Source of the DNA: a virus
Reading direction: 5' to 3' (one strand)
Virus record (IMG/VR): IMGVR_UViG_3300046010_000912
Span: 1-36,024 of that record
DNA length: 36,024 nt
Positions 1-6,852 of this stretch are shown here, in pieces. Numbering within the stretch: position 1 is the stretch's first letter; every line of letters begins with the position of its first letter. The position numbers and the translations under genes were made by a program. The notes below the pieces were generated by a model. It saw only the letters and a program-made list of their open reading frames with translations. It searched no databases and had not been told where the DNA came from.

Positions 1-2
1 CT

Positions 3-803
3 ATCTCTGACGAGGTTACATCTGCTAAGAATGCATCCTCTGAGGCAGGCAAGTTCACCAAGAACTTGCTCGCTAACTCGCCCGACCACAAAGCCCTCCT
101 TAACTATCGGCAGACCGTCTATAACTGGCTTCAGCGTTGCACATACGATTGGGCGGGGTCAATGCGTTTGCTACCCATGATCAACCTTGAGAAGTTCAAG
201 AAAGAATACGAGGGGCATGAGAAAGCCTTTGATGACTTGTTTGATAAGTTCATTGCGGCATACCCCACGATGGTCAGCGATGCGGCATTCAAGCAAGGCG
301 ACATGTTTAATCGTTCAGAGTACCCTGAACCACAAGATTTGCGAAGCAAGTTCAAGATCAAGTTGTTCATAACGAAAGTCCCCGCAAATGACTTCAGGTC
401 TAACATCAGCGAGGCTATCGCTGAAGACTTGATGCGCGGATACGAGAAGCAAGTGGGAGAGATCATCGATACAGTCATGCAAGATGCGAGCGAGAGACTT
501 GTCCTGTTCGCTGAGCGCATCAGCAATGCATGCACAGAGAATACCGCCAACGAGGATGGCAAGGTCAAGCGCAAGAAGATTTACGACACAACCATCACAC
601 AAGCCAAGGAGTTGTGTGAGACCCTGAAGTCTTTCAACTTAACAAATAACAACGCATTGGAGGATGCTAGAGCTCGACTAGAGAACGTATTGGATGGCGT
701 GACATGCGAGGAGTTGCGTGAGAGTTCGTATGCACGAAGCCAAGTGAAAGAGAGCGTGGATGACTTGTTGTCCAACTTTAAACCATTGAAAGCATTCTTA
801 TGA
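3..803 (+). CDS. DUF3150-like protein, 5' end outside window (partial)
   Basis: The reading frame is open to the left edge of the window, so the start codon lies outside and at least 266 residues are present. The protein is soluble-looking and rich in charged helices, with no signal peptide or membrane segment in the visible part. Its position directly before a MoxR/CobS-type ATPase and a VWA protein, and its charged helical C-terminus with a closing segment ending LLSNFKPLKAFL, resemble DUF3150 proteins that sit in such phage cassettes. That assignment is inference from context and general look. Its job would be as an accessory partner of the ATPase/VWA pair. The stop overlaps the start of the next small gene (ATGA), so the two are translationally coupled. 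Confidence 0.6.
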   Translation: MSDEVTSAKNASSEAGKFTKNLLANSPDHKALLNYRQTVYNWLQRCTYDWAGSMRLLPMINLEKFKKEYEGHEKAFDDLFDKFIAAYPTMVSDAAFKQGDMFNRSEYPEPQDLRSKFKIKLFITKVPANDFRSNISEAIAEDLMRGYEKQVGEIIDTVMQDASERLVLFAERISNACTENTANEDGKVKRKKIYDTTITQAKELCETLKSFNLTNNNALEDARARLENVLDGVTCEELRESSYARSQVKESVDDLLSNFKPLKAFL

Positions 804-979
804 CAGATTTAGAAATTGTATTGTTGATTGCATTTGCAGTCATGACAGTCATGTACTGGAGATCAGAGCGCAAGCGCATCTACATCTCTTGTGCATTGGT
901 AGCCGTAGGTTTGAAAGAAGCCTACATCGAGGTCGATGAGGAATCAAAAACCTTTGAGATCAAAAAAGTAAGTCAGTAA
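800..979 (+). CDS. Small membrane protein (59 aa)
   Basis: A 59-residue frame begins at an ATG overlapping the previous stop by four bases. Residues about 4-20 (LEIVLLIAFAVMTVMYW) form one clear hydrophobic segment. It is followed by a basic stretch (RSERKRIY), which suggests a single-pass inner-membrane protein with the C-terminus in the cytoplasm. The remainder is charged and mixed. The gene sits between the DUF3150-like gene and the AAA+ ATPase gene. A second, even smaller hydrophobic peptide gene (2285-2374) lies just before the VWA gene, and both hydrophobic segments end in a YWR motif. No known family is recognised. The overlap and the membrane segment make it likely real, but the function is unknown. 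Confidence 0.65.
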   Translation: MTDLEIVLLIAFAVMTVMYWRSERKRIYISCALVAVGLKEAYIEVDEESKTFEIKKVSQ

Positions 980-1006
980 CCCCTGAAACATTAATTGGAG
1001 AAAGCT

Positions 1007-2077
1007 ATGTCGAAAGTAAACTTTTCATTGACCACATCTATCGATGAGACCAAGCAACTTATCAAGTCTATCGGTGCAACAAACACAGTCGTTGTTGTCT
1101 CTGAGCCAGGCGTTGGGAAATCAACCATCTTAACAATGCTTAAGGCAGAGATGGGTGAGGATGAGTACGACTACATCTATGTCGATTGCCCTGTGAAAGA
1201 TATGATGGATGTTGCGGCATCTATCCCGAACCACACAAGCAAGACACTTGAGTACTATGTCTCATCGTTGTTCAAGATGGGCAACGGCAAGAAGAAGGTG
1301 ATCATGCTCGATGAGTTCATGAAGTCACCCAAGTTGATGCAGATCATTTATACCCGACTCATGTTGGAGCGTAGTGTGGGTGATGAGCAACTCCCCGAGG
1401 GAAGCATCGTCTTTGCAACAAGTAACAATGCAAGCGATGGTGTGGGTGATGGCATGTTGGCACACGTTGGGAATCGTGTGTGCTTGGTCAGTATGCGTAA
1501 GCCTAACCACGATGAGTGGAATACATGGGCAAGTGCGAATGGCATTGCGCGACCCATTCGGGCATGGGCGGCTATGAATACCAAGGCGTTCAAGTCTTAC
1601 TTAGATCCCGATCAGCAAGACAACCCATATATCTTTAAACCATCATCAACGAGCAAGTCCTTTGTGTCTCCTCGCTCATTGGCTAAGTGTTCTCCAATCG
1701 TTGAGAAGCGTGGTGAGTACACAGAGAATACATTGACTGTTGCATTGGCGGGTACTGCGGGTGAAGCGTTCGCTAAGTCTATCGCGGCATTCATCTCACT
1801 TGAGGGTCGCCTGACTAAGTATGAGGACATCATCAAGAGTCCCAAGACTATCAGCGTTCCTGACAATGTAAGCGCATTGGTCATGATGTTGTTCGAGGCA
1901 ATCGACAAGTTAGATACTCAGGATACCCTGAACAAGTACATGGACTTTGTGAATCGTATTCCCCAAGAAGAAATTCAATCGATCTTTTTCACCATGATGA
2001 TGCGAGCCAAGCCCAAGTTGGCGCGATACAACCAAGAGATCAACAAGTGGGCAACTGACAATCACCAACTTCTGTGA
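1007..2077 (+). CDS. MoxR/CobS-type AAA+ ATPase
   Basis: This 356-residue protein has a Walker A motif at residues 32-40 (SEPGVGKST), a Walker B at 98-104 (VIMLDEF) and a sensor-1 type FATSN at 136-140. It matches the AAA+ MoxR group, whose members act as chaperone-like ATPases that remodel or activate a partner carrying a VWA domain. Exactly such a partner is encoded two genes downstream (2374-3579). The start chosen is ATG 1007, which has GGAG six bases upstream; an in-frame TTG at 995 would place that Shine-Dalgarno inside the gene. The substrate in the phage cycle is unknown. The ATPase assignment is secure, the exact subfamily less so. Confidence 0.9.
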   Translation: MSKVNFSLTTSIDETKQLIKSIGATNTVVVVSEPGVGKSTILTMLKAEMGEDEYDYIYVDCPVKDMMDVAASIPNHTSKTLEYYVSSLFKMGNGKKKVIMLDEFMKSPKLMQIIYTRLMLERSVGDEQLPEGSIVFATSNNASDGVGDGMLAHVGNRVCLVSMRKPNHDEWNTWASANGIARPIRAWAAMNTKAFKSYLDPDQQDNPYIFKPSSTSKSFVSPRSLAKCSPIVEKRGEYTENTLTVALAGTAGEAFAKSIAAFISLEGRLTKYEDIIKSPKTISVPDNVSALVMMLFEAIDKLDTQDTLNKYMDFVNRIPQEEIQSIFFTMMMRAKPKLARYNQEINKWATDNHQLL

Positions 2078-2088
2078 GGAGATATTAA

Positions 2089-2310
2089 ATGGCGATGTAT
2101 CGAGTATTGGTAGATATATCAATGAGAGACCTACTCATTGAGGCAGATAGTGAGGAACATGCGATGGAGAGAATACGCAAAGAATACATTTACCCACTTT
2201 GGCACGAACATCCGTTTGGTGGGAGACCAAGCAAGTGGGGTATGCGAATAAGAGAACCTTGGAAGAAACAACTGGAGAAGAGAAATGCTAACCAAGTGGG
2301 AAAAGTTTGA
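2089..2310 (+). CDS. Hypothetical protein (73 aa)
   Basis: A 73-residue frame is preceded by a good ribosome site (GAGGAG at about 2076-2081) overlapping the end of the ATPase gene. The N-terminus (MAMYRVLVDI) alternates as a beta strand and is followed by an acidic helix (SEEHAMERIRKEY), then a Trp- and Arg-containing basic tail. The compact beta-alpha start and basic end suggest a small soluble protein. No family is recognised. Its place between the ATPase and the VWA protein suggests co-expression with that cassette. The reading frame overlaps the next membrane peptide by about 26 bases. Confidence 0.65.
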   Translation: MAMYRVLVDISMRDLLIEADSEEHAMERIRKEYIYPLWHEHPFGGRPSKWGMRIREPWKKQLEKRNANQVGKV

Positions 2311-2374
2311 GCGAGTGTTATTACTTGTAGCACTTATCGTTTTACTGTTAGACGTTTATTACTGGAGACCATAA
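2285..2374 (+). CDS. Tiny membrane peptide (29 aa)
   Basis: A 29-codon frame starts inside the end of the preceding gene and its TAA shares one base with the ATG of the VWA/metallopeptidase gene (TAATG). The peptide begins with charged residues (MLTKWEKFER), followed by a continuous hydrophobic run, VLLLVALIVLLLDVYYW, and ends RP. That is a single membrane helix. The YWR ending resembles the end of the hydrophobic segment in the 59-residue protein at 800-979. The exact coupling to the next gene and the very clean hydrophobic segment support translation, but at this length the call is uncertain. Confidence 0.45.
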   Translation: MLTKWEKFERVLLLVALIVLLLDVYYWRP

Positions 2375-3579
2375 TGATTACTGAAGAGCAACGAATCAAG
2401 AAGGGGCATATCGCCCTGATGAAACACCCCGAGACTGCATTGTGGGGTGGCGTGATGATGATGGGTTCGACTGAGGTGGTGGATGAAGCGATCACCGCCT
2501 ATACGGATGGCATCAACAAGAAGTATGGCAGAACATTCTTACAGACTATCTGTCCAACACAAGCCGAGGTCAATGGACTCATCTTGCATGAGAACTTGCA
2601 CATTGGATTGCGACACCATCTGCACGGAGCAGACATGTTCAAGGAGGATGGTGAGAAGGCTAACAAGGCGGCTGACTATGTGGTCAATGACATGATCACG
2701 GAGATCAGCAAGAAGTATCCCGAGTTAGTTCAACTACCCAAGGGTGGACTGTATGACCCGCAGTATCACAACATGAGCATGCGTGAGATATACAAATTAC
2801 TCAAGAGCAAGAAGGGTGGTGGCGGAGGTGGTGGTAAGCCTGACAAGGAAGGCGAGAAGGGTAGTGGTTCAGGGGGTGGTGAATACGAATTCGACAAGCA
2901 TGACTTTGGCAAACCTATGACTCAAGAGGAAGCCAAGGAGATGGATGGCAAGATCGATAGAGCAATACGAGAAGGCGCACTCCTAGCGGGTCGCTTGGGT
3001 ATTGACTTGCCCCGATCTATCAGCGACTTACTCAACCCTGTCATTGATTGGAAGAAAGAGTTGGCTGAGTTTGTAACATCATCATGCAAAGGCAAGGATG
3101 AGTACACATGGCGCAAGTTCAATAGGCGTGTGATCTCCAACGATATCTACCTACCAACAGTAGAGAATGAAACTATTGGTGAGGTGGTGGTGGCGATAGA
3201 TACTTCAGGTTCGATTGGACAACAACAACTTAATGAGTTCGCCTCAGAACTGGTCTCTATCTGCGAGGCAGTCTCGCCTGATGCGGTGCGCATTTTGTGG
3301 TGGGACACCAAGGTACATGGTGAACAACTCTTTACGGATAACTATGACCAAATCGGTTCGATGTTGAAGCCTTTGGGTGGCGGAGGAACTAGAGTTTCAT
3401 CTGTGGCTGAATACATAAACAAGAAGAAGATCAACGCTGAATGCGTATTGGTGTTCACCGATGGTTATCTTGAGAGCGATGTGGTGTGGAACATCTCATC
3501 ACCAACTTTGTGGATGGTAACGGAGAACAAGAATTGGACTCCTCCGACAGGCAAAAAAGTATTTATGGAGAATTTATAA
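2374..3579 (+). CDS. VWA-domain protein with HExxH metallopeptidase motif (DUF2201-like)
   Basis: This 401-residue protein has two parts. The N-terminal half carries HENLH at residues 72-76, a zincin HExxH motif, as in DUF2201 N-terminal putative metallopeptidase domains. A Gly-rich linker with a run of seven glycines follows (about 148-169). The C-terminal half is VWA-like with a complete metal-ion adhesion site: DTSGS at 276-280, a threonine in GGGGT at 335-339, and FTDG at 361-364. In MoxR systems the VWA protein is the partner of the AAA+ ATPase, here two genes upstream. The ATG at 2374 has GGAG six bases before it. It likely forms a cytoplasmic ATPase/protease-like complex; its target is unknown. 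Confidence 0.85.
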   Translation: MITEEQRIKKGHIALMKHPETALWGGVMMMGSTEVVDEAITAYTDGINKKYGRTFLQTICPTQAEVNGLILHENLHIGLRHHLHGADMFKEDGEKANKAADYVVNDMITEISKKYPELVQLPKGGLYDPQYHNMSMREIYKLLKSKKGGGGGGGKPDKEGEKGSGSGGGEYEFDKHDFGKPMTQEEAKEMDGKIDRAIREGALLAGRLGIDLPRSISDLLNPVIDWKKELAEFVTSSCKGKDEYTWRKFNRRVISNDIYLPTVENETIGEVVVAIDTSGSIGQQQLNEFASELVSICEAVSPDAVRILWWDTKVHGEQLFTDNYDQIGSMLKPLGGGGTRVSSVAEYINKKKINAECVLVFTDGYLESDVVWNISSPTLWMVTENKNWTPPTGKKVFMENL

Positions 3580-4535
3580 TGTCATTCTACGATATACAAA
3601 ATGTTAGTTACAACGCACTCATTGAGTACGCAAAGACGGCAAAGCCATACAGGGATTCAAATGGCGCATACAACTTAGGCGCAAGGCGATACTCTGACAG
3701 GCACTTCAGACTCAGAGGTAATCTCGTTGATATTTACTATACCCAACCTGATCAGTCTAAAAAGATCGTTGAGAAGGACAAGTCTTTGGACTCATGGAAT
3801 TACAAGCGACACTTGCTGACGATACATCCTGACAACTCGTTCGAGGTAGTTAACTTTTCAGGGCAAGGTGACTGTATGTTTATGTCACAAGCTACTCAGG
3901 GGTACATCCATCAGGATGGTGGGCGTAAAGGCGTGGTGTACTACACCAATACAAAGATGCATCCAGTATTCAAGGGTCTGCGCATTGACTTGAAGACAGG
4001 AGATGCAGTCACGCCATATAAGTTTTTTAAGCGAGACATTGACAAAAAGAAAGCCAACGAAACACTCAAAGAGTTCGCAGAGTTTCAAACAATAGCGATG
4101 AAGTTCATTGAGCCAATGACATCGATGGGCATACTGGAGGTGTTCAGAGATTTGTATGACCAAGAGGGCGACCTTGACTGTCTTGATGAGGGATTGTTTG
4201 TTCAGTTGGTGCGAGATAGAAAGTTTGTTGATGCGGCAATCGTGTTCTCTATCGCGGGTCATGGTCATCACTACTACAGTCATCGTCACTTGTTGAATAC
4301 CATATTCACATCCGATGATACCGAGAACGCAATGCGACAGATCACAAGATCATTTGACGAGCATTACAAACTCACTCTCGATAGAAGAATTAAAGAGAAC
4401 ATGAGGGATATTGTTCTAACAGGTTGTGACGATGCCGCAGTTCTAAAAGAGTTACCTATTGGTGAGAAGTTCCCAACATCCAAGTGGGGGTACATCATCA
4501 CCGATGAAAACAACAGTAGATTCATTCGTATTTAA
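3579..4535 (+). CDS. Hypothetical protein (318 aa)
   Basis: ATG 3579 overlaps the preceding stop by one base and has GGAG eight bases upstream, so it is preferred to the ATG at 3486, which would overlap the VWA gene by 94 bases. No known family or catalytic motif is recognised. The N-terminal half contains many Tyr, Arg and beta-type segments, including a short GDCMF stretch. The C-terminal half is helical with a His-rich patch (GHGHHYYSHRHL) that could bind metal, though this is only a guess. It follows the ATPase/VWA genes without a gap, so it is probably co-transcribed with them. Confidence 0.75.
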   Translation: MSFYDIQNVSYNALIEYAKTAKPYRDSNGAYNLGARRYSDRHFRLRGNLVDIYYTQPDQSKKIVEKDKSLDSWNYKRHLLTIHPDNSFEVVNFSGQGDCMFMSQATQGYIHQDGGRKGVVYYTNTKMHPVFKGLRIDLKTGDAVTPYKFFKRDIDKKKANETLKEFAEFQTIAMKFIEPMTSMGILEVFRDLYDQEGDLDCLDEGLFVQLVRDRKFVDAAIVFSIAGHGHHYYSHRHLLNTIFTSDDTENAMRQITRSFDEHYKLTLDRRIKENMRDIVLTGCDDAAVLKELPIGEKFPTSKWGYIITDENNSRFIRI

Positions 4536-4551
4536 CTAGGAGAAAGTAATC

Positions 4552-5481
4552 ATGGAAATAGTATCTGTATATGGCGATGCTTGGAAAGCCAATAGACTTC
4601 TGTCTAATAGCACACACCTGAATAAATTTGCGCATGAGTTCTGCCATGAATTCGACACGCGAGTCAGCTTTGATGGGGATAACTTCAGCAATAAAAGTAT
4701 TACCCTTGAGATGCCCAATGGCATGAGGATTGGTAGTCTATCAATAGGGTCAAACTGCGGAGAGCCTATTTATATTGCAAGCATGCCAAGTATCATCAGC
4801 AAAGATAGGTCTAGCAAATGGTCAGGTAGTGATGCACGAGACTCTGAAAAGCTACCCAATCTGATTCGCACTATCAAGAAGAACAAAGAACAACCCACAG
4901 AAGCCAAGGTGATGGAGATGTTCAATAGCGCAATCTATCATGCGTTAGCTGAAATAACAAATTCAAGAGAACCTAACTTTGGTATCAATGGGACACAAGC
5001 ATTGGATGCACTTAAAGCCGTATTGGGTATTGATAATATGTCTGTACATCAGCACATACCTGAGTTTCAAAAGATGTACGATAACTACATGAAGGCAGTC
5101 GCATCAGTTAAGGATAGTCAGGCAACGGCAGACCGATTCAAGAAGGGGTGTACTATGATTTATATAGAGAATGATAGATACAAAGCTGACTCTGTAAGCG
5201 GATACTATGTGGCAGACTTTGTGACTGCAATGAATGCGAGTACTGGCAAGCTTGGGTATGAGTTTCAGTCACCCCTGAAACGGTATGCTAGTCTGAAAGA
5301 AACTGAGCATGCACCGACTGTCGCAATGATTCGCTCATACTTGGAAGGTAAACCTAAATACTTTGACAAAGACAATGAGTTTGGTGTTAGATACTATGAT
5401 ACTTACTTTGACGACATGGACTTTGCGGTAGGCAATTCAAACAACAAACTTGTAGTGCTGTTGCCCAAGCATGCTCCATGA
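4552..5481 (+). CDS. Hypothetical protein (309 aa)
   Basis: The gene has a strong ribosome site (AGGAGA at 4538-4543) nine bases before the ATG. The 309-residue product is soluble-looking, with no membrane segment. The N-terminal region carries HEFCHEFDTR, and the middle is Lys-rich with helical character (RTIKKNKEQPTEAKVMEMF). A C-terminal acidic stretch (YDTYFDDMDF) precedes the end. The HEFCH segment has HExxH spacing, but the surrounding sequence does not give the usual hydrophobic frame of a zincin, so I do not call a protease. No family is recognised. It is part of the same run of phage genes as its neighbours. Confidence 0.75.
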   Translation: MEIVSVYGDAWKANRLLSNSTHLNKFAHEFCHEFDTRVSFDGDNFSNKSITLEMPNGMRIGSLSIGSNCGEPIYIASMPSIISKDRSSKWSGSDARDSEKLPNLIRTIKKNKEQPTEAKVMEMFNSAIYHALAEITNSREPNFGINGTQALDALKAVLGIDNMSVHQHIPEFQKMYDNYMKAVASVKDSQATADRFKKGCTMIYIENDRYKADSVSGYYVADFVTAMNASTGKLGYEFQSPLKRYASLKETEHAPTVAMIRSYLEGKPKYFDKDNEFGVRYYDTYFDDMDFAVGNSNNKLVVLLPKHAP

Positions 5482-5821
5482 TATCAATAGTGAACTAACA
5501 CCTGTCGCTCATAGAACTCTTAGCGGAAGCAGTAGGGTAGCTATGTGGGTCAGAGACAATGAATACGCAGTTGTGGTAGCAAAGAACCATGTAAGAATAT
5601 TCGATGAGGATACCTTGCCTGATCAGATCAAAGCTTTAATATCAATGATTCACGCATTCCCTCCTAATATACTGGAGGAGTGGGAGTCTGATAACACGAC
5701 TGTGTATATCAATCATCAAGACCTAAGACTAGATGATATAGGTTGGCAAGTAACCAAGAACCTATACATACTTGTCTTGGACAATCAATTTGTCAAGAGT
5801 CTATATGGACATAAGGAGTAA
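5471..5821 (+). CDS. Hypothetical protein (116 aa)
   Basis: The frame begins at an ATG eleven bases inside the end of the preceding gene, with no clear Shine-Dalgarno, so expression may depend on coupling. An in-frame internal ATG about 24 codons on (MWVRDNEY) could be an alternative start. The product shows beta-rich segments (YAVVVAKNHVRIF; TTVYINHQDLRL) and ends with a hydrophobic stretch followed by KSLYGHKE. It looks like a small alpha/beta protein. No family is recognised. Confidence 0.6.
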   Translation: MLHDINSELTPVAHRTLSGSSRVAMWVRDNEYAVVVAKNHVRIFDEDTLPDQIKALISMIHAFPPNILEEWESDNTTVYINHQDLRLDDIGWQVTKNLYILVLDNQFVKSLYGHKE

Positions 5822-5826
5822 CTGAT

Positions 5827-6123
5827 ATGGCTGATACGCCCGAGAAGAAGGTAAAGAAGAAAGTAATTGAGGTACTCAAAGGCATGGGCGCATACCATGC
5901 CATGCCTGTCGCCTCGGGGTTTGGTCATTCAGGCATCCCTGACATTCTATGTTGTTACAAGGGACACTTTGTAGGCATCGAGTGCAAAGCCAATGGTGGT
6001 AAGCCAACGGCTTTGCAACTTCACAATTTAAATTCTATCGAGATCGCGGGAGGCTTAGCATTGATCATCGATGAAAACAACGTACATCAACTACAACTTT
6101 TAATGGATGGATTTATCAAATGA
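5827..6123 (+). CDS. VRR-NUC domain nuclease
   Basis: This 98-residue protein is essentially one VRR-NUC domain, a PD-(D/E)XK-type nuclease fold common in phages as a stand-alone protein and thought to act in DNA repair or recombination. Visible hallmarks are SGIPDIL with D39, GIECKA with E52 and K54, and GKPTALQ with Q64. The length is typical for the stand-alone form. AAGGAG at 5813-5818 gives a strong ribosome site before ATG 5827. Stand-alone VRR-NUC genes often lie next to an SNF2-type helicase; here that helicase is 6.5 kb downstream (12669-14249). The stop overlaps the next start (ATGA). Confidence 0.9.
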   Translation: MADTPEKKVKKKVIEVLKGMGAYHAMPVASGFGHSGIPDILCCYKGHFVGIECKANGGKPTALQLHNLNSIEIAGGLALIIDENNVHQLQLLMDGFIK

Positions 6124-6287
6124 ACACCAACAAGAAACTGGTCTCTATACCCGCGCAGAAACTACAAAAGCCTGTGCGCCCAAGCTTGCTAGACCCAAGA
6201 TTTATTTACGTTCCCGCCAATCTAACCAATGTACAAGATACATGGCGTAAGTTTGGGTGGACACCCCCGAGTGAGAAACGTCAATGA
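6120..6287 (+). CDS. Small phage protein (55 aa)
   Basis: A 55-residue frame starts at an ATG overlapping the nuclease stop (ATGA) and ends overlapping the next start in the same way. The sequence is basic and proline-rich and ends with an aromatic motif, TWRKFGWTPPSEKR, that reminds me of short phage proteins found beside VRR-NUC genes. No catalytic motif is visible. The overlap at both ends is the strongest evidence that it is translated. Confidence 0.6.
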   Translation: MNTNKKLVSIPAQKLQKPVRPSLLDPRFIYVPANLTNVQDTWRKFGWTPPSEKRQ

Positions 6288-6466
6288 AAGCCGTACTTGA
6301 ATTTGAATACCCCGAAGATGAAAATAAACTTCAACATGCAATGCATGCAACAGAATACTACGAGGCACTATGCGAAATAGACAACATACTAGCCATGCCG
6401 TACACGAAGGCGGAAGCCTACATGAAGATCAGAGCAATCGTATTGAACACATTGGGGGAGGCGTGA
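6284..6466 (+). CDS. Conserved small phage protein (60 aa)
   Basis: The 60-residue product opens with EFEYPEDENKLQHAMHATEYYEAL. That combination of a YPEDE motif, a histidine-containing helix and a helical C-terminus resembles a widespread small phage protein of unknown function. ATG 6284 overlaps the previous stop. The whole protein could be one beta strand plus two helices. Its wide distribution in phage genomes is from memory and not checked. Its role is unknown. Confidence 0.7.
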   Translation: MKAVLEFEYPEDENKLQHAMHATEYYEALCEIDNILAMPYTKAEAYMKIRAIVLNTLGEA

Positions 6467-6561
6467 CATGGCCTTTCCCTCTATTCCCAAACCCCAAGGA
6501 CAAGAACGACAAGCGAGAGCCGAAGTTCAACCCCGAGAACGAAGAAGACGCGCCCCTCTGA
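6463..6561 (+). CDS. Possible 32-aa ORF in alternative frame (GTG start)
   Basis: A GTG at 6463 overlaps the TGA of the 60-residue gene (GTGA). It opens a 32-codon frame whose product (TWPFPLFPNPKDKNDK and an acidic end) has a balanced composition typical of real small proteins. The only Shine-Dalgarno nearby is two bases upstream, too close to serve directly, so it would need re-initiation after the previous gene. It shares nearly all its length with the frame starting at 6468. Either one or both may be used. Confidence 0.3.
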   Translation: MTWPFPLFPNPKDKNDKREPKFNPENEEDAPL

Positions 6562-6710
6562 GCGAGTCAACCGCTAGAACAACTATAGGCATGATGCGTT
6601 CAATGGCAAGTCACAAGCCAATCAGTCCATTTCATTTAATGGCGGCTGACGAGATGGAACGATTGTTAAATGAAGTTATGGAATACCGCAAGGAGAAAAA
6701 TAATGGATGA
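6468..6710 (+). CDS. Small hypothetical protein (80 aa), start region overlaps another frame
   Basis: ATG 6468 has an excellent ribosome site, GGGGGAGG at 6454-6461, at the right spacing. The C-terminal 40 residues (HLMAADEMERLLNEVMEYRKEK) look like a normal helical protein. The N-terminal 40 residues are unusually Arg- and Gln-rich and look like an out-of-frame translation. The same bases in another frame (6463-6561) encode a more protein-like 32-residue peptide. The real protein could instead begin at ATG 6591 (39 residues), but that site has no good ribosome signal. I keep the start with the strong signal, with moderate confidence. Confidence 0.55.
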   Translation: MAFPSIPKPQGQERQARAEVQPRERRRRAPLSESTARTTIGMMRSMASHKPISPFHLMAADEMERLLNEVMEYRKEKNNG

Positions 6711-6852
6711 CGATGACATTCAAGACTACATTAACCCAACAGAAGAGCGTAATAAAGTCTTAGAAGAGGTGGCGCGAGAGTTTGATGCGATGAAGGCTCT
6801 TGGCGATACTGCCGCAAGCTTTGCCGCTTTTGTGCGAGGGATGAAACGATGA
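6703..6852 (+). CDS. Small acidic phage protein (49 aa)
   Basis: ATG 6703 is preceded by AAGGAG at 6690-6695 with seven to eight bases of spacing and lies just inside the end of the previous gene. An in-frame ATG at 6670 would ignore this site. The 49-residue product starts MDDDDIQDYINPTEERNK and continues as an amphipathic helix with an Ala- and Phe-containing C-terminus (AASFAAFVRGMKR). The stop overlaps the glycosyltransferase start (ATGA). No family is recognised. Confidence 0.65.
   Translation: MDDDDIQDYINPTEERNKVLEEVAREFDAMKALGDTAASFAAFVRGMKR

Noticed and set aside
131-574. Antisense frame opposite the first gene
   Set aside because: It is a shadow of the codon use of the + strand gene, with no ribosome site or neighbours in that direction.
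3486-3578. Upstream ATG 3486 as start of the 318-residue gene
   Set aside because: It would overlap the VWA gene over 94 bases. ATG 3579 has a Shine-Dalgarno and the one-base stop overlap usual here.
4640-4675. HEFCH segment in the 309-residue protein as a zinc protease motif
   Set aside because: The spacing fits HExxH, but there is no typical hydrophobic context or further metal ligand, so it may be chance.
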